Source of the DNA: Cyanobacteria bacterium HKST-UBA04
Lineage (GTDB): Bacteria; Cyanobacteriota; Vampirovibrionia; Vampirovibrionales; JAGQHJ01
Reading direction: 5' to 3'
Length of the DNA stretch: 37,079 nt
Assembly (NCBI GenBank): GCA_020431915.1
Contig: JAGQHJ010000018.1
Coordinates: 1 to 37,079, forward strand
The position numbers and the translations under genes are program-made. Positions 32,244 through 37,079 of the stretch are shown here, piece by piece. Positions within the stretch are counted from its first letter, which is position 1. Every line of letters starts with the position of its first letter. A model generated the notes under the pieces. It made no database searches, was not told where the DNA came from, and was given only the letters and a program-made list of their open reading frames with translations.

Positions 32244-33572
32244 TTGGCGCTTCTCCAGCCGATACGCGCCTTGCAACACATCAATGGGTTTGTTATACGC
32301 TTGCCACTTCCCGTTACCCTGCCCCCCTTCGTTCAAGCGGTCAAGGAGTTCCAACAGCTTGGGCTGGTCAATAAAGCCCTTATTGACGTCACTGCTGTGG
32401 ATGTCCCACTGATTGCCCTGGCTAAAAACCAGTCAGAGCGTAAAGAACGGGCCTTAAGGCAAGGACTGGTCCTGCTGGTGGCCTTCCTGATGGCCCCCCT
32501 GCATGCCCGGCTTGTCAGCCGCCTGATGAGCCACGGCATTGGAATAAAAGGACATTCCGGTGCCAATCAAACACTGATGCGCCTGTCATTCAATGAATTA
32601 GCCAATACAAATACCATGCGCCAGGGAATTATACGGCTTTTCCGGGATCCGTCGGGCAAGATTCCCTTGCAAAACAGAATACCCCTCCCCCTCAAGCGAC
32701 GCTTGGGCCCCAGAGCACTGGAACACCTTAGAAAACGCGTCTTAAATGCCAAAAGCCACTTCCTGATGACGGATTTGGCGGTTTGCGGCCTGCTGTTGTC
32801 GAGTATCGGGTTTATCAAGGTGGCCTTCGGCAAGCTGATGAGCGGCAAAAACCAATTCAGCGGCGAATTTGGCATCGTCAACACCAACGTCCTCGATGCC
32901 CTGTACCGCCACGAGCACCAAGGCAACCACGAAGCCCTCCAGGCCAAAACCCAACTGAAACAGGCTATTACATTTTCTACCGCCATTGGAGTGCCGGTAT
33001 TTCTGGGGCTACTCGTTCGCCATGGGCTAAAGACACCAAACCCAAAAGGATTAAACCGGTTTATTACCCAAAAACTTGCGCCCAGGCTCGACTACAACTA
33101 CCCGAACTATCTAAAAAGCTTGAAAGGCTGGCCATTACTGAGTGACGGGGCGCAAATCCTGTTGTCGCTGATGCTGACGATGGGGGAGCTGACATCGGCC
33201 AGGAGCAAGCGGGAATTGAAGGAGCTGGCCATCCAGCGAAACAGCATCGACGCGATGTTCTTTTTTGGGGCCCCGATGTTCATGAAGGCGCTGTCCGGCA
33301 GTACCACCGTGCAAGGGGCCATTGATCGGGCCCGTTTCAAGGTGCCGCATCTGGTACAGCAAGCCGCTCGCCGAAGCGCCCGAACGTATTTGGCCAGCTT
33401 TTTGCTAACCCTGGCCTGCGTATCGGCCATTGTGGCCAAAACCAACCAAATGACCCGGCAAGCCGTAAAAGACGACGCCAATCGCCTGACCACCCGACCC
33501 TATACCGACCCCCGTATCAGCCCCCGTACCAGTCCTGTCGGGTCACCCAACCCACAGCCCACCGGGCCTTAA
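32244..33572 (+). CDS. Hypothetical membrane protein, about 442 residues
   Basis: I do not recognise this protein. Hydrophobic segments lie near 71-85 (LRQGLVLLVAFLMAP), 176-196 (TDLAVCGLLLSSIGFIKVA), 243-260 (TFSTAIGVPVFLGLLV) and 385-400 (YLASFLLTLACVSAIVA). Between them are Arg/Lys-rich stretches, including LARLDYNYPNYLKSLKGWP-like sequence near 284. The C-terminus is Pro/Thr/Arg-rich. The frame is closed upstream by a TGA at 32205-32207 and contains no ATG before codon 83, so the start must be TTG or another rare codon. TTG 32244 is the most upstream candidate and has no ribosome binding site. Confidence 0.68.
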   Translation: MALLQPIRALQHINGFVIRLPLPVTLPPFVQAVKEFQQLGLVNKALIDVTAVDVPLIALAKNQSERKERALRQGLVLLVAFLMAPLHARLVSRLMSHGIGIKGHSGANQTLMRLSFNELANTNTMRQGIIRLFRDPSGKIPLQNRIPLPLKRRLGPRALEHLRKRVLNAKSHFLMTDLAVCGLLLSSIGFIKVAFGKLMSGKNQFSGEFGIVNTNVLDALYRHEHQGNHEALQAKTQLKQAITFSTAIGVPVFLGLLVRHGLKTPNPKGLNRFITQKLAPRLDYNYPNYLKSLKGWPLLSDGAQILLSLMLTMGELTSARSKRELKELAIQRNSIDAMFFFGAPMFMKALSGSTTVQGAIDRARFKVPHLVQQAARRSARTYLASFLLTLACVSAIVAKTNQMTRQAVKDDANRLTTRPYTDPRISPRTSPVGSPNPQPTGP

Positions 33573-33642
33573 AGAGCCGTGCTCGCCTTGTGCTGGGATG
33601 CCTGACGCCATAACCCGTAACGAACATTAACGGATGTAACAA

Positions 33643-33690
33643 TTTAATATATTTTATATTTTTTATATCAATCTTATATATCCATGTGCC
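33643..33690. promoter_or_regulatory. AT-rich probable promoter region of the Pro/Gln-rich gene
   Basis: A strikingly AT-rich stretch (TTAATATATTTTATATT and TTATATCAATCTTATATAT) lies 55-100 bases before the start at 33745 and contrasts with the GC-rich surroundings. Several TATAAT-like hexamers overlap, so I cannot choose one. Confidence 0.4.
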
Positions 33691-33744
33691 TTTATTAAGA
33701 CATGGCTAAGCAATCTCGATAACTGAGAGGAGCAACCGGGTTTT

Positions 33745-34440
33745 ATGTCAGTTCCTTTTTATCCACAATCCTATTCCTCGCCCATGTATTCAGCGGGCGT
33801 ACTCGGCAGCGGTTCGGCCCAGATGGGCTATGACCCCAACCTGACCGGCGGTTTCGGCCACTCCTTCCAACTGGTCAACAGCCCCAACGGGGCCAACGCA
33901 TGGTCGGTGGCCAGCAGTCCCCTGCCATACCTGAGCCATCAAACCGGTGGTTATTACAGCGTACAGAACCTGCCCCTGGGATACCAAAACGTGGCTCCCC
34001 AAGCCCCGTTGCAAGCCAGCTTTATTCAGCCCCAAAGCTTTGCCTATCCGCAACCCCAACCCCAGCCACAACCCCAACAACAGTGGCCGGGTAGTATCAA
34101 TTCGCGGGTTGCCCCCACCTACAACACCACCACCCGCGTAGCCCCCTACGTCTACTCCAACGCCACGGCGGATGATGCCAGCGTAAACGGCAACGGCAAC
34201 AACACCGTTTACATCCTGGTCGGCGACGAAGCCATTCGTCAGGTTCGCGGCGGCCTGTTCCTGGGTGAGCCGGTGGCCTACCCTGTGGCAGGTGGCCCGG
34301 TTGGCAGCTACGGCGGTTTTGGCAGCTTTGCAGGCCCCACCGTTGTACCGGCTAGCCAGCCTGTATTGTCTGCCCCCATTGGCAGTCCCGCCGGCCCCGG
34401 GTTCGGTGCGGTTCCCTACCAGCTGCAAGGCTTCTACTAA
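33745..34440 (+). CDS. Pro/Gln/Tyr/Gly-rich low-complexity protein
   Basis: The 231-residue protein has no signal peptide and is dominated by Pro, Gln, Ser, Tyr and Gly. It contains a PQ repeat (YPQPQPQPQPQQQWPG, about 100-115) and a short structured-looking core (NTVYILVGDEAIRQVRGGLFLGEP, split at about 153-176). Gly/Pro-rich sequence follows to the end. AGAGGAG lies about 12 bases before the ATG at 33745. A terminator follows. Function unknown; coat, adhesive or disordered scaffolding roles are possible but unsupported. Confidence 0.7.
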   Translation: MSVPFYPQSYSSPMYSAGVLGSGSAQMGYDPNLTGGFGHSFQLVNSPNGANAWSVASSPLPYLSHQTGGYYSVQNLPLGYQNVAPQAPLQASFIQPQSFAYPQPQPQPQPQQQWPGSINSRVAPTYNTTTRVAPYVYSNATADDASVNGNGNNTVYILVGDEAIRQVRGGLFLGEPVAYPVAGGPVGSYGGFGSFAGPTVVPASQPVLSAPIGSPAGPGFGAVPYQLQGFY

Positions 34441-34482
34441 ACACCACTTCGCCTGGCACACTGCCATTGACTCGATTTCAAC

Positions 34483-34525
34483 ACAGCGACGCGCGCCTTC
34501 TCGATACGGCACGCGTCGCTGTTTG
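34483..34525 (+). terminator. Terminator of the Pro/Gln-rich gene
   Basis: ACAGCGACGCG (34483-34493) pairs perfectly with CGCGTCGCTGT (34512-34522); the 18-base loop holds a small GCC/GGC inner pair. TTGGTTGTT follows, so the U-tract is imperfect. Confidence 0.7.
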
Positions 34526-34558
34526 GTTGTTAACCAATTACCGCCAATAGGGCGCTCA

Positions 34559-35620
34559 TCAACTACCAGAATGTGCTGGCATGACGAACGGGTTCTGGCC
34601 GGTCAACGTCACCACGGCATTTTGAAACCTCGGCAAGGCCGGCTTAGCCAAACGCCTCGGCCGTCCCGATACCGGGCCAAAGGTCAATCCGCGCACTGGT
34701 CTGACCCCGTCCGGCCCAAAACAAACCATCGGAGCTACCGGCAGCGGCAGGGACATCCGCGCGGCAACGGCACGACGATGGTTTACCCATGCCAGCACCA
34801 GCATCAGAAACAGCACCGTACCAAGCAGTCCGCTGCCGCCGAGCAAAAACAACGATCCGTATTTGCCACCCGAGTTGGCCTCATAGGGCCCTACCGGCAT
34901 ATCGGGATTAACGATGTACCGGATCCGCGGCAGGTAAGCGGTGGTTGCCAGCCCAACCGAATCGCGATCAACCAGCGTGGCAGCCGACTTTTTGGCCAGA
35001 TTGGCCACGGCCGAAGCAACGGGTGTCGAGGAAGACGCCGGCTTGCCGGTGGCCGTCAACACGCTTTGGGCCAGGTATGGCGTGGGGTCAACGGCCTGCC
35101 CGTCGCGCCGAAGTTCAAAATGCAAATGGGGTCCCGTCGTTCGGCCCGACAACCCCACATGGCCAATAACGGTACCGGCACGTACCGTATCGCCCCGTTG
35201 AACCTGCCAATCCTGCAAATGGGCATAGCGGCTAATGAGGATCTGGTTGTCCAGGCGATGACTGACGGCAACCAGTCGGCCATACCCACTAATCCAGCCC
35301 ACATAGACCACGCGGCCTGGTGCAAAGGCCCCAATGGGATGCCCGTAGGGGGCCACAATATCAATGCCGTCATGGTGGCGCCAGTGGTGATGCACGGGGT
35401 CGGCCCGCAAACCGTAAGGCGAACTGATGACGCCCTTGACCGGACGCGTATACGGCAGCGCCGGCTGGGCCGAAACCGAACTGCTTGCAACCCCCGTCAC
35501 AACCATGGCCGACAGAACCACCGTCAGCAACAATGCACCTGCCATTACACAGGCCATCACACCCGCCGCACAGTTCGACGGTAAACGGTATCGATTGAAG
35601 AAAGCGAAACACTGCGTCAT
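34559..35620 (-). CDS. M23-family metallopeptidase with two membrane helices
   Basis: M23 (LytM-type) peptidases cut peptidoglycan cross-links or regulate amidases. The 353-residue protein has an N-terminal membrane helix (about 19-44). The M23 domain (about 58-180) has all zinc and catalytic residues: H83 and D87 in HDGIDI, H134 in RYAHL, and HLHFEL with H167. A linker follows, then a second helix (LLGTVLFLMLVLAWV, about 260-276) and a basic cytoplasmic tail. M23 domains are usually C-terminal, so the second helix and tail are unusual. The start codon overlaps the stop of a 40-codon frame (ATGA) and has no ribosome binding site of its own. Confidence 0.9.
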   Translation of the reverse strand: MTQCFAFFNRYRLPSNCAAGVMACVMAGALLLTVVLSAMVVTGVASSSVSAQPALPYTRPVKGVISSPYGLRADPVHHHWRHHDGIDIVAPYGHPIGAFAPGRVVYVGWISGYGRLVAVSHRLDNQILISRYAHLQDWQVQRGDTVRAGTVIGHVGLSGRTTGPHLHFELRRDGQAVDPTPYLAQSVLTATGKPASSSTPVASAVANLAKKSAATLVDRDSVGLATTAYLPRIRYIVNPDMPVGPYEANSGGKYGSLFLLGGSGLLGTVLFLMLVLAWVNHRRAVAARMSLPLPVAPMVCFGPDGVRPVRGLTFGPVSGRPRRLAKPALPRFQNAVVTLTGQNPFVMPAHSGS

Positions 35621-35739
35621 CGGTTAAACAATTCTGTCGTTAACACCCACTTGTGCATGCGCTCAAAGCCCAGCATGGCCTGGTCGCCATAGACCCTGTA
35701 CAGTAGCATAAAAACCACACATAGACGCTTTTTTACCAT
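35617..35739 (-). CDS. Possible 40-residue upstream ORF coupled to the M23 gene
   Basis: From ATG 35739 a frame encodes MVKKRLCVVFMLLYRVYGDQ and 20 more residues, ending in TGA that overlaps the M23 start as ATGA. The N-terminus (two Lys, then hydrophobic) looks like a short signal or membrane segment. A weak GGGT precedes it. The overlap plus the missing ribosome binding site of the M23 gene suggests translational coupling. It is too short for codon statistics. Confidence 0.35.
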   Translation of the reverse strand: MVKKRLCVVFMLLYRVYGDQAMLGFERMHKWVLTTELFNR

Positions 35740-36213
35740 TACCCATCCCCTGGCCCACCCCATGTTTACAGAATGCTTAGAGCCCTTAAAACAAGCTGAA
35801 GAAAGGGCAAAAAACTAGCAACTTGCATGGGCAAACGGTGTTTAAGCTTTTGGACACTTCAGGATCTGCCCGTAATACTACTGGCTTACGGGCAAACGGC
35901 AACGGTGAAGTCGGTGTTAATGGTGAAACGGGGTTTTGGACAGGTAAACCCCAACGCGTCGATGTGTTGAATGGAAAAACCCAATTAGTAACCTCAAACG
36001 GTCGTGTTCTTGGCAAAGTGCCCAGTTAATGGTTTGGCAAACGTCTTTATCTCTGTACCTCTGTACCTCTGTCGGTGCCCTGCGCTGATATAGCCATGGC
36101 GGTTCTTGAACCGGCCGTTGTTTGAAGGCAAACCGACCTGGTACGGGGTACTTTGGGCAGCCCAAAAACCAAACCAACCTTGTGATGGTGAAATGACGTG
36201 GAGGACCTTGTGT
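35740..36213. other. Region between the M23 unit and the His/Cys-rich gene
   Basis: It holds one doubtful frame (35823-36029, listed separately) and an 8-base tandem repeat CTCTGTAC (36053-36074, two perfect copies and one degenerate). GGAGG at 36199-36204 is the ribosome binding site of the gene at 36214. No promoter is convincing. Confidence 0.4.
35823..36029 (+). CDS. Doubtful small protein, 68 residues
   Basis: The frame begins with TTG 35823 or GTG 35838 and encodes a hydrophilic Gly/Asn-rich product (LRANGNGEVGVNGETGFW, then LNGKTQLVTSNGRVLGKVPS). The regular NG turns and conserved-looking hydrophobics read like real beta-rich protein. AAAGGGC lies 14 bases before the TTG. There is no ATG and no family match, so it could be chance. 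Confidence 0.35.
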   Translation: MHGQTVFKLLDTSGSARNTTGLRANGNGEVGVNGETGFWTGKPQRVDVLNGKTQLVTSNGRVLGKVPS

Positions 36214-36414
36214 ATGAGTTTTAACCTAAGCATTCGAGCCGGTGGCGGCGGCGGCGGCGGCGGTTGTTGCGGCGCCAAAAAATGCGGCGGCGGGGGTGGT
36301 GGTCATGGCCATCACCACGGCGGCGGCGGCATAAAGCTGCAGATTGGTGGTGGTGGCCACCACCATGGCGGGGGCGGCAAACGTTGCGGCAAAGCATGTA
36401 ACAGCTGCTGTTAG
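36214..36414 (+). CDS. Gly/His/Cys-rich mini-protein, probable metal binder
   Basis: The 66-residue protein opens MSFNLSIRA, followed by eight Gly, CCGAKKC, six Gly, HGHHH, four Gly, IKLQI, four Gly, HHH, four Gly and KRCGKACNSCC. It has seven Cys and seven His, grouped in clusters, which strongly suggests binding of Ni, Cu, Zn or similar ions, or disulfide cross-linking. It has no signal peptide. ATG 36214 is chosen over the frame start at 36106 because GGAGG lies about ten bases upstream. A hairpin terminator follows. It resembles no family I can name; Gly/His-rich metallochaperones such as Hpn-like proteins are the nearest analogy. Confidence 0.72.
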   Translation: MSFNLSIRAGGGGGGGGCCGAKKCGGGGGGHGHHHGGGGIKLQIGGGGHHHGGGGKRCGKACNSCC

Positions 36415-36458
36415 AACAACCGTTACAGCCTATTAAGTTTAAACACGCGGTATACAAC

Positions 36459-36500
36459 ACCGGGGTCGGCCTATCAAAAAGCCGCCCCCGGTATACTTTT
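36459..36500 (+). terminator. Terminator of the Gly/His/Cys-rich gene
   Basis: ACCGGGGTCGGC (36459-36470) pairs with GCCGCCCCCGGT (36481-36492) with one mismatch around CTATCAAAAA. ATACTTTT follows. Confidence 0.65.
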
Positions 36501-36624
36501 GGCCACCACACATAACCCATTCCCCTTCAACAGCGTGTGTCATGCAACGCAACAAGGCGTTGTCAGCGCGCCTTGGCCCATGGTCTAATCGCTGTCTAAG
36601 AGGAGCCCTGCAACAGAAAGCGTA

Positions 36625-37079
36625 ATGGCCATGCCCGCCCCCCGTGTTTCCTTCAACCATTCTTCGATTACAAGGACCACAAAAATCACAAACCACCCCC
36701 GGTTTGGTTGGTCCAAGCAGCACCCGCCCCAGCTACTGGTGACGGTTTCACCTGGCCAAGACTATGTGCCCAGCACCCTGCAACCCACCCCGGCCTTTGT
36801 AGAGCGGTTGGCCACCGATCAGTTCGTGGGTCGCGACGTAATGGCAGACGAAACCCCCAGGGCAGCCCTCATTCTGGATCGAGGCGGGCAACAGTTTAAA
36901 ACGGCCAAGGCGTTTGAAACCTTTATTGGCAACACCGTCCATGCCGTGGGCGACTACCTGAAACAACACCACCCGGAACTAGTCACCCCGGTTACCCTCA
37001 CCCCAACGGGCTTAACGACCCTGCAGGGCGGCCTAAAATTTTTCCCCGACTTTACCGTTACCCCCCACCCCGTAACCCC
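36625..37079 (+). CDS. Hypothetical protein, cut by the right edge
   Basis: The frame is open from ATG 36625 to the end of the window (151 codons and two bases). The N-terminus is basic and Ser/Thr-rich. The following part (LLVTVSPGQDYVPSTLQP, FVERLATDQFVGRDV, a KTAKAFETFIGNTVHAVGDYL segment, LKFFPDFTVTPHP) looks like a folded soluble domain with codon use similar to the neighbours. A second ATG at 36631 is possible; AGGAG lies 20 bases upstream, too far. I recognise no family. Confidence 0.6.
   Translation, partial: MAMPAPRVSFNHSSITRTTKITNHPRFGWSKQHPPQLLVTVSPGQDYVPSTLQPTPAFVERLATDQFVGRDVMADETPRAALILDRGGQQFKTAKAFETFIGNTVHAVGDYLKQHHPELVTPVTLTPTGLTTLQGGLKFFPDFTVTPHPVT

Overview
The window is a moderately GC-rich bacterial chromosome segment with dense housekeeping genes and several lineage-specific islands. 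No rRNA, tRNA, CRISPR array, integrase or transposase was seen. DnaB, MiaB, FolC/FolK, TrxB, Frr, RdgB, an anchored TxlA-type thioredoxin, FixC/FixX and many unrecognised membrane or low-complexity proteins are compatible with a deep-branching Gram-negative-type lineage. A non-photosynthetic relative of Cyanobacteria (Melainabacteria/Vampirovibrionia) is my best guess. That guess rests on general impression, not on a diagnostic marker, and should be tested with DnaB, TrxB and MiaB trees.

Layout. 1-2366: start of folC (minus, cut by the left edge), a divergent class II fructose-bisphosphatase homologue with substituted active-site residues, and a small curlin-repeat protein with a structured leader. 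2637-8520: a tandem array of eight minus-strand genes (nine domains) of one paralogous family that I cannot assign. It is bordered by a (TC)11 and a (GA)22 microsatellite and contains short minisatellites and palindromes. This is the strongest candidate for something undescribed. 8899-9915: a secreted glycine-zipper protein. 10021-12092: miaB-folK, overlapping by one base inside a perfect 16-bp inverted repeat. 12277-16965: three multi-pass membrane proteins sharing one domain. 17029-17604: membrane-anchored thioredoxin. 17605-18137: a gap with (GA)12 and a terminator that has no visible gene.

18138-29500: mainly core functions. These are trxB, frr, a proline/alanine-rich hypothetical, a UDP-glucose-dehydrogenase homologue lacking its catalytic cysteine, fixC-fixX, a zinc-ribbon protein, rdgB, an HDOD protein, two small hypotheticals and dnaB. 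29800-37079: envelope and accessory genes. These are a DUF4214-like exported protein, a PAS membrane sensor without output domain, an unknown 442-residue membrane protein, a Pro/Gln-rich protein, an M23 peptidase with an overlapping upstream small ORF, a 66-residue Gly/His/Cys-rich protein, and an unrecognised gene cut by the right edge.

Functional links: folC and folK both serve folate synthesis but lie in different operons. TrxB and the anchored thioredoxin-like protein could belong to one thiol-redox route. FixC and FixX form an electron-transfer pair whose FixAB partners are not in the window. Two metabolic enzyme homologues (GlpX-like, Ugd-like) keep their fold motifs but lose catalytic residues, so pathway annotation by homology would be unsafe here.
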